DNA from: Paenibacillus polymyxa
GTDB lineage: Bacteria; Bacillota; Bacilli; Paenibacillales; Paenibacillaceae
DNA: 64,000 nt
Direction: 5' to 3'
Assembly: GCF_015710975.1 (NCBI RefSeq)
Contig: NZ_CP049783.1
Location: 1,981,501 to 2,045,500 of the forward strand
In this document: positions 54,125 through 62,997 of the stretch, piece after piece
How positions within the stretch are numbered: position 1 is the first letter of the stretch
Layout of the letters: each line of letters starts with the position of its first letter
Notes under the pieces: generated by a model
Told to the model about the DNA's origin: nothing
The model's database searches: none
What the model saw: only the letters and a program-made list of their open reading frames with translations
Position numbers and translations under genes: made by a program

Positions 54125-55054
54125 ATGATTCGTTTTATATTGGAACGTGTGGCGCAGCTGCCCATCATTGTATTCGTTGTATCTACGCTGACTTTTATAC
54201 TGATGAGGCTGGCCCCTGGTGACCCTGCTCTCATTTTGCTCACCGCGCATAATGTTCCTGCTTCTGGGGAGGCGCTAACCGCGCTGCGAAACGAACTGGG
54301 CTTGAATGAGCCGCTTCATATTCAATATGTGAACTGGCTGAGGGATGTGTTCACAGGACATTGGGGAACCTCGTATGTGTCCAAGGAGTCAGTGCTAAAC
54401 GAACTATGGAGCAGACTGCCCGCCACGGTGGAGCTAGCTTTGGCGGGCTTTGCCGTCATGGCGGTGCTTACGCTTGGGATGGGACTGGCTGCCTCGCTAA
54501 AAGTCAGCGGTCCACTAGATCGTCTGGGCAGGCTGTTCGCTTTGCTGGGATCGTCAATTCCTTCTTTTTGGCTTGGGTTTCTGCTGATCTATCTATTTTC
54601 CGTTCGCTTGGGCTGGCTCCCATCCATGGGAAGGGAGGACTGGTCACATTTAGTACTCCCAGCGCTGACGCTTGGTGCAGGATTGGGAACGGTGCAAGCC
54701 CGTGTATTGCGTGCTCAGATGCTGGAGCTGAGTGACCGGAATTTTGTGAAGGCAGCGAGGGCTCGCGGTTTTTCACGTATGCATATTCTCTTTTTTGAGA
54801 TATTTAAACATGCCGTTCTGCCTATGATCACGCTGTTAGGTACGAATCTATCATTTATGCTGGCAGGTAACGTCATCGTAGAAACCATTTTTTCATGGCC
54901 AGGGTTAGGAAAGTATTTTATAGATGCAATTACGCAGCGGGATTACCCGGTGATTCAGGGATATGTTATGTTTGCCGCGTTTTTAATTGTAGGTGTTCAG
55001 TGTTTGGTGGATGTGGTCCAGACGGTGATAGATCCAAGGCTGCGTTTGCGTTAA
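54125..55054 (+). CDS. NikB/OppB-type permease (first importer)
   Basis: This 309-residue permease has six predicted helices. The inner-membrane signature for the ATPase is KAARARGFSRMHILFFEIFKHAVLPMITLLG (about residues 205-235). GDPALILLTAHNVPASGEALTALRNELGLNEP near residue 35 is typical of the NikB/DppB group. It starts 16 nt after the binding-protein gene and pairs with the NikC-type gene that follows. Confidence 0.9.
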   Translation: MIRFILERVAQLPIIVFVVSTLTFILMRLAPGDPALILLTAHNVPASGEALTALRNELGLNEPLHIQYVNWLRDVFTGHWGTSYVSKESVLNELWSRLPATVELALAGFAVMAVLTLGMGLAASLKVSGPLDRLGRLFALLGSSIPSFWLGFLLIYLFSVRLGWLPSMGREDWSHLVLPALTLGAGLGTVQARVLRAQMLELSDRNFVKAARARGFSRMHILFFEIFKHAVLPMITLLGTNLSFMLAGNVIVETIFSWPGLGKYFIDAITQRDYPVIQGYVMFAAFLIVGVQCLVDVVQTVIDPRLRLR

Positions 55055-55068
55055 GGGGGAAGCTGAAA

Positions 55069-55884
55069 ATGAAAAAGATACGGCTTTCCTTTAGAGGAAG
55101 CTTGCTGGCAGGGGGCGCACTGTTTGGCCTGATCGTGCTGCTTGGGTTGCTGGCTCCCTGGGCCGCTCCGCATGATCCTCTGCATGTGGACCTTCTGAAC
55201 CGTTTGGTACCACCCAGCCGTAAATATCCTTTCGGTACGGATCATCTGGGTCGGGATGTGCTGTCACGACTCATTTATGGAATTCGGACAAGCGTATTAA
55301 TCGCTTGTGCGATTACGGTAGCTACGCTGTGTATTAGTCTGCCCACAGGCATGCTCATTGGTTATGTGCGAGGACGTGTGGATCAGCTGATTATGCGGGG
55401 AATCGACGGCGTACTGGCTTTTCCCGATATTATTTTAACGGTGGCGATTGTGGGTATTTTGGGCCCGGGTTTCGTCAACATGACCTTAGCGATTATTGCA
55501 GTACGGTGGGCGGGCTATGTCCGCTATATCCGTAGTTTGGTTCAAAAAGCCTGCCAGGAGGACTATGTACGGTATGCCCGTTTGTCCGGCAATTCACACG
55601 TGCGCATACTAAGACGTTATGTATTGCCACAAGTATGGCCGCAATTATTGGTATATGCGGTATGGGATATTGGACACGTGGTGTTAATGATCGCTGGACT
55701 CTCCTTTCTTGGACTGGGTGTACAGCCGCCCAAGCCAGAGTGGGGCGTGATGCTGCATGATGCAACCTCGTATTTTCAGGTGGCTCCGCATGTTATGATC
55801 TTTCCGGGTTTGGCGATTATGCTGTTTGTGCTTGCCTGCCAGCTTCTGGGTGATCATTTTTCAGAAAAGGGGGCGGCGAAATAG
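55069..55884 (+). CDS. NikC/OppC-type permease (first importer)
   Basis: About 271 residues from ATG 55069 after AAGGGGG; the open frame upstream lies inside the preceding gene. The N-terminus APWAAPHDPL and YPFGTDHLGRDVLSRLIYGIRTS are OppC/NikC hallmarks. DYVRYARLSGNSHVRILRRYVLPQVWPQLLVY is the ATPase-contact loop. Its stop overlaps the following GTG by one base. Confidence 0.9.
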   Translation: MKKIRLSFRGSLLAGGALFGLIVLLGLLAPWAAPHDPLHVDLLNRLVPPSRKYPFGTDHLGRDVLSRLIYGIRTSVLIACAITVATLCISLPTGMLIGYVRGRVDQLIMRGIDGVLAFPDIILTVAIVGILGPGFVNMTLAIIAVRWAGYVRYIRSLVQKACQEDYVRYARLSGNSHVRILRRYVLPQVWPQLLVYAVWDIGHVVLMIAGLSFLGLGVQPPKPEWGVMLHDATSYFQVAPHVMIFPGLAIMLFVLACQLLGDHFSEKGAAK

Positions 55885-56801
55885 TGGGAAAACGACCAGT
55901 CATAGGGTGGAAGGATACGATAGAGCGAGCTTACGTACAAAAACCGTTGTTACACGTGGAACATTTGGAGATTAGTCGTACAGGTGCAGGAGCAAGCGGA
56001 AGCGAGAGCAATCCGCTACTGCGAGATGTGAACTTTTCCGTCTACCCAGGGGAAATTGTGGCTCTGACTGGACCAAGTGGATGTGGCAAGAGCCTGACCG
56101 CACACGCAATCGCGGGTATGCTGGACCCAAGTGTTGGTGTTACACAAGGTTGCATCTACTATAACGGGGAAGACATTATCCCGTTCCATGAACAGCGCTG
56201 GCAAAGACTGCGCCGTGAGGATATTGCCCTGCTCATTCAACAATCGCTGAGCGGGCTGAACCCGATCCGTACCGTCCGCGCCCAGCTGACGGATACGCTT
56301 AGACTGCACAGGCGGCGCCAAATGCACTCCCAGAAGGAGCAGGGCCAGGCTGATCTTGCCCCGTCCCACACTGCATCACAGCAGACCCATCGACGACAGG
56401 GCGTAATGTCACGGATGCGACAGATGCTGAACCGTGCCACGGAGCTGGCTGGAGGCCGCACTACTCCAGGGCAGGAAGCTTATTTGTGTTCTCTGCTCCG
56501 CAAGGTCGGTTTTGCCGATCCTGAGTATATTCTGTCATCATATCCTTTTGAACTAAGCGGAGGTATGTGCCAAAGGGTGCTGCTGGCTGCAATGTTAAGC
56601 TCCGGCCCGCGCCTCTTTATTGCCGACGAGCCCACTACAGCGCTGGATGTGATCAACCGCGACAAGGTTCTGTCATTGCTTTTACAGTTGAGAGAGGATT
56701 TCGAGCTCACTATTTTGTTAATTTCACATGATCGCCAGGGTATGAGTCGCGTAGCAGATCGAGTACTGGAGATGACCCCGGAAGGAAGGATGCAACCGTG
56801 A
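55884..56801 (+). CDS. NikD/OppD-type ATP-binding protein with a long insertion (first importer)
   Basis: This 305-residue ATPase starts at GTG overlapping the previous stop. Walker A is GPSGCGKS (about residues 64-71), the signature is LSGGMCQRV (about 223) and Walker B is LFIADEPTTALD (about 243). Between the Q-loop (LLIQQSLSGLNPIRT) and the signature lies an extra stretch of about 55 residues rich in Gln, His, Arg and Ser (about 140-195), not usual in NikD. The frame stays open and the family motifs on both sides are intact. Confidence 0.86.
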   Translation: MGKRPVIGWKDTIERAYVQKPLLHVEHLEISRTGAGASGSESNPLLRDVNFSVYPGEIVALTGPSGCGKSLTAHAIAGMLDPSVGVTQGCIYYNGEDIIPFHEQRWQRLRREDIALLIQQSLSGLNPIRTVRAQLTDTLRLHRRRQMHSQKEQGQADLAPSHTASQQTHRRQGVMSRMRQMLNRATELAGGRTTPGQEAYLCSLLRKVGFADPEYILSSYPFELSGGMCQRVLLAAMLSSGPRLFIADEPTTALDVINRDKVLSLLLQLREDFELTILLISHDRQGMSRVADRVLEMTPEGRMQP

Positions 56802-57577
56802 TATTGGAATTGAAGAACGTCACCAAAGCTTATCCTGTCCGCAGACGAAGAAATGGCTGGTTCAACACGAGACGGGGTGAGCAACAGGCAATAAAGAAAG
56901 TGAGCCTGGAATTACGACAGGGAGAATGCCTTGGACTGGTTGGAGAAAGCGGAAGTGGCAAAAGCACGCTGGCACAGTGTATCCTGGGGCTAGAGTCGTT
57001 GACCTCGGGGGAAATCTGGCTGAATCAGCAGCCCATACATACCGGAAGGATGAAAGATATTCATCTGTACAAACGAATTCAGTTAGTCACGCAGGACTCG
57101 GCCTCCTCACTGCATCCCCGTATGACCATTCGAGATATTCTGATGGAGCCGATCTGCAACTATTTTCCTGAGCGAAAAGTGAGGGCACTGGATATCTGCC
57201 TTTCCTTACTGGAATCGGTAGGGTTAGAGGCTGACAGTCTGAAAAAATACCCTGCGCAGCTAAGCGGTGGACAAAAACAGCGGGTGTGCATTGCTCGGGC
57301 GTTGGCCGTTGAACCAGAAATCATCCTGTTCGATGAATCCGTTGCCAATCTGGATACGACAACCCAGTCCTCCGTGCTGAACATGCTCAAAAGAATGCAG
57401 CTCGAACGTCAGTTGTCCTATCTTTTCATCACCCATGATCTTCAATCCACCCGTACGTTCTGTGATCGTGTTGCCGTCATGGTTCAGGGAGAGATCGTGG
57501 AAATATTTGAGGATTGGGATGAAGAGCTAGTGAAGCATGAATACACGCGTACTCTATTTCAAACGTTGGCGGATTAA
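56798..57577 (+). CDS. NikE/OppF-type ATP-binding protein (first importer)
   Basis: This 259-residue ATPase has Walker A GESGSGKST (about residues 48-56), the signature LSGGQKQRV (about 153) and Walker B IILFDESVANLD (about 173). RRRRNGWFNTRRGEQQAIKKVSLEL is the usual OppF/NikE start. It overlaps the NikD gene by 4 nt and ends the first importer operon. No terminator is visible after it. Confidence 0.88.
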   Translation: MILELKNVTKAYPVRRRRNGWFNTRRGEQQAIKKVSLELRQGECLGLVGESGSGKSTLAQCILGLESLTSGEIWLNQQPIHTGRMKDIHLYKRIQLVTQDSASSLHPRMTIRDILMEPICNYFPERKVRALDICLSLLESVGLEADSLKKYPAQLSGGQKQRVCIARALAVEPEIILFDESVANLDTTTQSSVLNMLKRMQLERQLSYLFITHDLQSTRTFCDRVAVMVQGEIVEIFEDWDEELVKHEYTRTLFQTLAD

Positions 57578-57637
57578 TCCATAAATTTAATATTATACTA
57601 ATTCAAAATAAATAAGAGCTTTGCTTGTCGAATATTG

Positions 57638-57692
57638 TTGACAAAATATAATGTGGTACCTATTCTAAATATGATTATGATAATCATTATCA
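57638..57692 (+). promoter_or_regulatory. Promoter overlapped by two interleaved Fur boxes
   Basis: TTGACA (57638-57643), a 17-bp spacer and TATTCT (57661-57666) form the promoter. TGATTATGATAATCA (57672-57686) and TGATAATCATTATCA (57678-57692) are each perfect 7-1-7 palindromes, offset by 6 bp, as for two Fur dimers. The second matches TGATAATNATTATCA exactly. Bound Fur would cover the transcription start. Confidence 0.85.
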
Positions 57693-57719
57693 CATATATA
57701 GAAAAGGGGAAATACATTG

Positions 57720-59345
57720 ATGTCCGTTCGACACCGCAAGACTGCCACCTTTATGTTGGTGACGCTCCTCTTATTATCCGTTATTCTGGGCTGCGCGAAG
57801 CAGGAGAACACACCTGCATCCACCTCTACTAACGGAGCTGCCAATGAAAAGTCGATCACGCTATCGTGGCCACGGGACATTGGTACAATGAATCCTCACG
57901 TATACAACCCTTCCCAGCTATTTGCACAATCCATGATTTATGAGCCGTTAGTCAGCTACAAGCAAGGAGGCAAGCTAGAGCCTGCTTTGGCTGAATCTTG
58001 GACCATATCCAAGGACGGCAAGACATATACGTTTAAGCTGCGTAAAGGTGTGAAATTTTCCGATGGAACGCTATTTAATGCGGCGATTGTGAAAAAGAAC
58101 TTTGACGCCATTATGAAAAATGAGAAAACGCATAGCTGGCTTGGTATAGTAGGCGTTCTCGACAAAACTGAAGCTGTAGATGACAGTACGTTCCGAATGA
58201 CGCTCAAAGAGCCATACTACCCAGTTATTCAGGATCTGTCTGTCGTTCGCCCGTTCCGTTTTTTGGGTGAAGCCGGGTTCCCGGATGATGGAGATACGTC
58301 CAAAGGAATTAAGAAACCTGTAGGTACAGGACCTTGGATGCTGGATGAATACAAGCAGGATGAGTATGCAACCTTTAAGCGTAACCCGAATTATTGGGGT
58401 ACTGCACCGAAGATGGACAAAATTACGGTCAAAATTATTCCCGATGGTGAAACACGTGTAATGGCCTTTGAAAAAGGCGACCTGGATCTGATTTATGGAG
58501 AAGGTGTTATTAGCCTGGATGCTTTCAAACAGCTTCGCGACACGAATCAGTATGTTACCACGCTGTCCGAGCCTGTCGGCACAAGAAGCCTGTTGCTCAA
58601 CTCCTCCAATCCCAAGCTGGCAGACCTTCGGGTACGTCTGGCACTCCAGCATGGATTTAACAAACAGGCGATGGTGGAAGGCGTAACCTCGGGGCTGGAG
58701 GAAACAGCGGATACGGTTTTATCCAAAAACTACCCGTATACGAATGTCGACTTACAGCCAATAGGCTATGATGTGGAAAAATCCAAAGCATTGTTGGATG
58801 AGGCTGGCTGGAAGCTGCCCGCAGGCGGCACAGTACGAGAGAAAGATGGACAACAGCTGGATTTTGAGCTGATTTTCGATAAGACCGATCCGATCCAGAA
58901 GGCGATGGCTGAAACCATTCAGGCTGAATGGGGAGAGCTGGGTGTCAAAGTGAATCTGACCGGACTGGAGCTGACGGTTCAAATCAAGCGGCTTAGATCC
59001 AACCAGTTTGATCTGTATTTCTGGTACAACTACGGTGCGCCTTATGATCCGCATTCCTTTATTAATGTTATTGCCAAGAAGAGCTTCGGAATTTCTGAGG
59101 TGCTGAGCGCCCTTCCGATGAAGAAGGATCTGGATCAGCAAGTACACGAAGCACTTTCATCGACAGACGAAACCAAGCGTCAGGAGCTGTACGCCTCAAT
59201 CTTGAAGACACTTCAGAAGCAATCTGCAATTGTACCTATTTCGTATATTAAGAAGACGGCAGTGTATCAGAAAAAGATTACTAATTTTGTATTCCCAGCT
59301 AATCGGGATGAAAATCCATTTGAGGGAATTGAAATTGGAAAGTAA
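57720..59345 (+). CDS. NikA/CntA-type solute-binding lipoprotein (Fur-box operon)
   Basis: About 541 residues from ATG 57720 (AAAAGGGG upstream; TTG 57717 is also possible). The lipobox LGC lies at about residue 25. SITLSWPRDIGTMNPHVYNPSQLFAQSMIYEPLVSY is the NikA-like start of the mature protein; FKRNPNYWGTAPKMDKITVKIIPD follows near residue 220. It closely resembles NikA-type proteins that bind nickel or chelated metals. With the consensus Fur site it may bind an iron-chelate or opine-type metallophore complex; this is inference. Confidence 0.86.
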   Translation: MSVRHRKTATFMLVTLLLLSVILGCAKQENTPASTSTNGAANEKSITLSWPRDIGTMNPHVYNPSQLFAQSMIYEPLVSYKQGGKLEPALAESWTISKDGKTYTFKLRKGVKFSDGTLFNAAIVKKNFDAIMKNEKTHSWLGIVGVLDKTEAVDDSTFRMTLKEPYYPVIQDLSVVRPFRFLGEAGFPDDGDTSKGIKKPVGTGPWMLDEYKQDEYATFKRNPNYWGTAPKMDKITVKIIPDGETRVMAFEKGDLDLIYGEGVISLDAFKQLRDTNQYVTTLSEPVGTRSLLLNSSNPKLADLRVRLALQHGFNKQAMVEGVTSGLEETADTVLSKNYPYTNVDLQPIGYDVEKSKALLDEAGWKLPAGGTVREKDGQQLDFELIFDKTDPIQKAMAETIQAEWGELGVKVNLTGLELTVQIKRLRSNQFDLYFWYNYGAPYDPHSFINVIAKKSFGISEVLSALPMKKDLDQQVHEALSSTDETKRQELYASILKTLQKQSAIVPISYIKKTAVYQKKITNFVFPANRDENPFEGIEIGK

Positions 59346-59390
59346 CTGAAACGGGAAGGTAACGTTAATTTACAGGATAGGAGGACAACT

Positions 59391-60335
59391 ATGATTAGCT
59401 ATATCGGGAAGCGAATGGTAGCGGTCATTCCTATTGTTCTCTTTGCCACCCTCGTTACCTTTGCACTCATTCATATTTCACCGGTTGATCCGGCTGAAGC
59501 TTATTTGACGGCTGCTCATATTTATCCTACCCCGGAAATTCTGGAGCAGAAGAGGCATGAGTTCGGGCTGGATCAGCCATTGCTGACACAGTATATGCAT
59601 ACACTTCAAAGAATCAGTCGGTTGGACTTTGGTGCTTCGTATCTGACCAACAAGCCAGTGTGGGATGAGGTGAAGGCTCGATTGCCTGCCACTGTTGAGC
59701 TGGCCTTAAGCAGCATGTCATTATCCATCGTGGTGAGCATCCCGCTGGGTGTGTTGGCGGCGATGCGTAAAAATGGCTGGATCGACATACTGAGTCGAGG
59801 GATTTCGTATTTCGGGGCATCTATTCCCCAGTTCTGGCTGGGATATTTGTTAATCTTCTTTTTCTCTGTACGATTGGACTGGCTACCTGTAGAGGGTCGG
59901 GGAACGTGGCAGCATCTGGTGTTGCCGACGTTGACTCTGTCGCTGGTTCTGATTGCTTTATATACGCGCCTGTTGCGCTCCAGTGTGCTGGAACAGCTTC
60001 AGGAAACGTATGTCCAGTATGCCAGAACCAGAGGAATACGCGAGCGTATGATTATGCTCAGGCACATACTCAAAATGGCCATTACTCCGCTAATAACAAG
60101 TATGGGCATGAACCTGGGCAAGTTGCTGACTGGAACGATTATTGTGGAGCAGGTGTTTTCATGGCCTGGGTTTGGCCGTTATTTCGTGGAAGCCATTTTT
60201 AACCGGGATATTCCCGTCATACAATGCTATGTGTTTTTGGCGGCATGCCTGTTCATCGTATGCAATTTGCTCGTTGATCTGGTGCATTTGTATATGGACC
60301 CCCGAATTTCTTCGAAGGGACGAGCAGAGCAGTGA
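59391..60335 (+). CDS. NikB-type permease (second importer)
   Basis: This 314-residue permease has six predicted helices. HISPVDPAEAYLTAAHIYPTPEILEQKRHEFGLDQPL near residue 27 and YVQYARTRGIRERMIMLRHILKMAITPLITSMG near residue 205 are the NikB hallmarks. AGGAGG stands before the ATG. It overlaps the next gene by 4 nt. Confidence 0.9.
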   Translation: MISYIGKRMVAVIPIVLFATLVTFALIHISPVDPAEAYLTAAHIYPTPEILEQKRHEFGLDQPLLTQYMHTLQRISRLDFGASYLTNKPVWDEVKARLPATVELALSSMSLSIVVSIPLGVLAAMRKNGWIDILSRGISYFGASIPQFWLGYLLIFFFSVRLDWLPVEGRGTWQHLVLPTLTLSLVLIALYTRLLRSSVLEQLQETYVQYARTRGIRERMIMLRHILKMAITPLITSMGMNLGKLLTGTIIVEQVFSWPGFGRYFVEAIFNRDIPVIQCYVFLAACLFIVCNLLVDLVHLYMDPRISSKGRAEQ

Positions 60336-61165
60336 TGATAAGGTTGCGTAAAATGTTCAAAGGTCAAAAGGTAATCGTGGTTTGCTCTGTCGTGCTGGTA
60401 GCCCTTTTTATCATAATGGCGCTGGCTCCGTGGCTAGCTCCCCATGATCCGGTTAAAGTCAATTTACTGCATAAGCTGGAAGGCCCCTCAAAAGAGTATT
60501 GGCTGGGAACGGACCATCTGGGTCGGTGTAATCTGTCCCGGCTACTGTATGGAGCGCGAATTTCGCTCGGCTTTGCGACATTAATTTTCTTGTCCTCGCT
60601 TAGTATCGGTGTTGTGATCGGATCAGTTGCAGGTTATTTGGGCGGTTGGGTCGATAGTGTACTGATGCGATTTTGCGAAGGCATTATGGCGTTTCCCAAC
60701 TTGGTGCTTGTGCTCGGCATTGTTGGTATTTTTGGGCCAGGTCTCATGCAGGTGCTGTTTGCCTTGATGCTGGTGCAGTGGGTGTACTATGCCCGAATGT
60801 GCCGCAATATGGTCGTCAGTCTGAAAGAGCAGAATTTTATAGCGGCCGCAAGGATTAGCGGCTCCTCCTCAGGGGCCATTATCCGGCGGCACATCATTCC
60901 GAATGTGCTGCGGCCGCTTGTGGTCATTGGTACGCTGGAGATGGGCTGGGCGATCATGGATATCTCCGCGTTGTCATTCCTGGGTCTAGGCATCCAGCCG
61001 CCGACTCCTGAATGGGGAGCCATGATCCATGAGGGAACGGGATACATCCGCAGTCATCCGGAATTAATGATTTATCCGGGTTTCATGATTCTGGTGGTGG
61101 TAATGGCCTTCAATATATTGGGAGAGGCGTTGTCCGACCGATATGGAATTGCCAAACGTCAGTAA
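60332..61165 (+). CDS. NikC-type permease (second importer)
   Basis: This 277-residue permease has an N-terminal helix with APWLAPHDPVKVNLLHKLEGPS, then YWLGTDHLGRCNLSRLLYGARISLG (the NikC signature, with Cys after GR in place of the usual Asp). FIAAARISGSSSGAIIRRHIIPNVLRPLVVIG is the ATPase-contact loop. It overlaps the NikB gene by 4 nt. Confidence 0.9.
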   Translation: MMIRLRKMFKGQKVIVVCSVVLVALFIIMALAPWLAPHDPVKVNLLHKLEGPSKEYWLGTDHLGRCNLSRLLYGARISLGFATLIFLSSLSIGVVIGSVAGYLGGWVDSVLMRFCEGIMAFPNLVLVLGIVGIFGPGLMQVLFALMLVQWVYYARMCRNMVVSLKEQNFIAAARISGSSSGAIIRRHIIPNVLRPLVVIGTLEMGWAIMDISALSFLGLGIQPPTPEWGAMIHEGTGYIRSHPELMIYPGFMILVVVMAFNILGEALSDRYGIAKRQ

Positions 61166-61184
61166 AACAGGAGTGAGGACAACG

Positions 61185-62006
61185 ATGGATGACACAGCCA
61201 AGACGCAGGTGCTGGAGGTCAGTGGCTTACAGGTAAAGCTCAAAACTGATGCAGGGGCGGTATCTCTGCTGGAACCTATCCATTTTGAACTGAAAAAGGG
61301 GCGGGTTCTGGGTCTTGTCGGCGAGAGTGGTAGCGGTAAAACAGTAACCTGTAACGCACTGCTCCAGCTACTGGATCGCCAGACGATGGATGTGGAAGGC
61401 AGTGTTCGTCTGAACGGACGTGAGTTGAATGGAATGCCAGCCGAGGAGATGCGCCGCATTCGGGGCAAGGAAATTGCTTTTATTATGCAAAATCCGATGA
61501 GGGCTTTTACGCCAGTATATACGATTGGGGATCAGTTTATGGAAACGATCCGCACGCATACCGGATTAAGTAAACGACAGGCCCGTGATCTTGCCATAAC
61601 AGCTCTGGAAAATATGAATTTGCCCGATCCAGCCAAGCTGATGAAGCGTTATTCGTTTCAGTTGAGTGGCGGGATGCTGCAACGAGTCATGATCGCTATT
61701 TCCATGTGCCTGCGGCCAGCAGTAGTTATTGCCGATGAACCAACGACGGCGCTTGATGTGGTCAATCAGCTACAGGTGCTAAGAGAGCTGGACCGCTTGC
61801 GTACGGAATACAATACGTCCATTTTGCTGATCTCGCATGATCTGGGCGTCATTTCCCAATTGGCGGATGAAGTGGCTGTCATGCAGCAGGGGCGTATTGT
61901 TGAGCAGGCTGAGGTCCACCAGCTGTTCGATCATCCGCAGGATGAATATACAAAAATGCTGTTGCAGGCCAGACCTAAGTTGTCCCTTCAGGGCATAAAT
62001 CAGTAG
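61185..62006 (+). CDS. NikD-type ATP-binding protein (second importer)
   Basis: About 273 residues from ATG 61185, 16 nt after AGGAG and close to GAGGA; the frame is open to 61143. Walker A is GESGSGKTV (about residues 42-50), the signature LSGGMLQRV (about 159) and Walker B VVIADEPTTALD (about 180). It lacks the long insertion seen in the first importer. It lies 19 nt after the permease gene. Confidence 0.88.
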   Translation: MDDTAKTQVLEVSGLQVKLKTDAGAVSLLEPIHFELKKGRVLGLVGESGSGKTVTCNALLQLLDRQTMDVEGSVRLNGRELNGMPAEEMRRIRGKEIAFIMQNPMRAFTPVYTIGDQFMETIRTHTGLSKRQARDLAITALENMNLPDPAKLMKRYSFQLSGGMLQRVMIAISMCLRPAVVIADEPTTALDVVNQLQVLRELDRLRTEYNTSILLISHDLGVISQLADEVAVMQQGRIVEQAEVHQLFDHPQDEYTKMLLQARPKLSLQGINQ

Positions 62007-62047
62007 GGCGATGAGTTGCCTGTTGGATACTTTCAAAAGGGGAGCGA

Positions 62048-62857
62048 ATGCATGTGCTGCAAGTGAAGGAAGTAACTCATAGCTATAGAAAGCGCAAATG
62101 GCTGGGCCGCTCCGAATCACGTCTTCCTGTGCTCACTGATGTGTCGCTTACCATAGAGAGCGGATTTTGCCTAGGACTGCTTGGAACCAGTGGAGCGGGT
62201 AAAAGCACGCTCGGCAAGGTTATTCTAGGGCTGGAGAAGCCGCAGGAGGGTCAGGTGCTGTTTCAGGGGCAGGACATCTATAATGGAAGTCCTCAAGTAC
62301 GCAGGGGATTGCGACGGGATATGCAGGTTGTATTCCAGGACTGCTATTCTGCTGTAAACCCTCGCATGACCGCCGGACAGATTATCGGAGAGCCTTTGGA
62401 CAATTACGAGCGGTTATCAGTGCAGGAACAAAAAAGAACGGTAGAAAATCTGCTGGAGCGGGTGGGTCTTAAGCCGGAGGATCGGAATAAATATCCGCAT
62501 CAATTCAGCGGCGGACAATTACAGCGGATTAACATTGCACGGGCGATTGCGCTCAGACCCAAGCTGATCGTGCTGGATGAGTCCGTCAGCAGTCTGGATA
62601 TGGTTCATCAGATGCGTATTTTATCCCTGTTGGAAGAGCTGAAAACTTCATTTGGATTGTCATATCTGTTTATCACACATGATATTCGAGCGGCTTACGC
62701 CGTCTGTGATGGCATTGCTGTGATGGAACAAGGGAAATTAGTCGAGCACTGTGCTGAGAAAGATCAGATTTTTGAATCTGCTCACCCGGCTGTGCAACGT
62801 TTAATTTCGTCCATTTTGCCGGAGCATCCAGCAGACCGTCTTCCACTTCATAGATAA
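62048..62857 (+). CDS. NikE-type ATP-binding protein (second importer)
   Basis: This 269-residue ATPase has Walker A GTSGAGKST (about residues 50-58), the signature FSGGQLQRI (about 155) and Walker B LIVLDESVSSLD (about 175). VTHSYRKRKWLGRSESRLPVLTDVSL is a NikE/OppF-type start. AGGGGAG precedes the ATG. It closes the second operon, and a terminator follows. Confidence 0.88.
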   Translation: MHVLQVKEVTHSYRKRKWLGRSESRLPVLTDVSLTIESGFCLGLLGTSGAGKSTLGKVILGLEKPQEGQVLFQGQDIYNGSPQVRRGLRRDMQVVFQDCYSAVNPRMTAGQIIGEPLDNYERLSVQEQKRTVENLLERVGLKPEDRNKYPHQFSGGQLQRINIARAIALRPKLIVLDESVSSLDMVHQMRILSLLEELKTSFGLSYLFITHDIRAAYAVCDGIAVMEQGKLVEHCAEKDQIFESAHPAVQRLISSILPEHPADRLPLHR

Positions 62858-62862
62858 CAACT

Positions 62863-62883
62863 GACCCGCAAGGGTCTTTTTTT
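62863..62883 (+). terminator. Terminator of the second importer operon
   Basis: GACCC-GCAA-GGGTC is a 5-bp stem with a GNRA-type tetraloop, followed by seven T. Confidence 0.82.
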
Positions 62884-62997
62884 GTGCAGCATCTGGTTAG
62901 ATAATCAAAATGAAATTTGCTAGTTGTATTATTTGAATAACTCGTTATAATATAAAATCATAGTAAATTACTTGGATTTTAAAAGGGGATGTCATTT

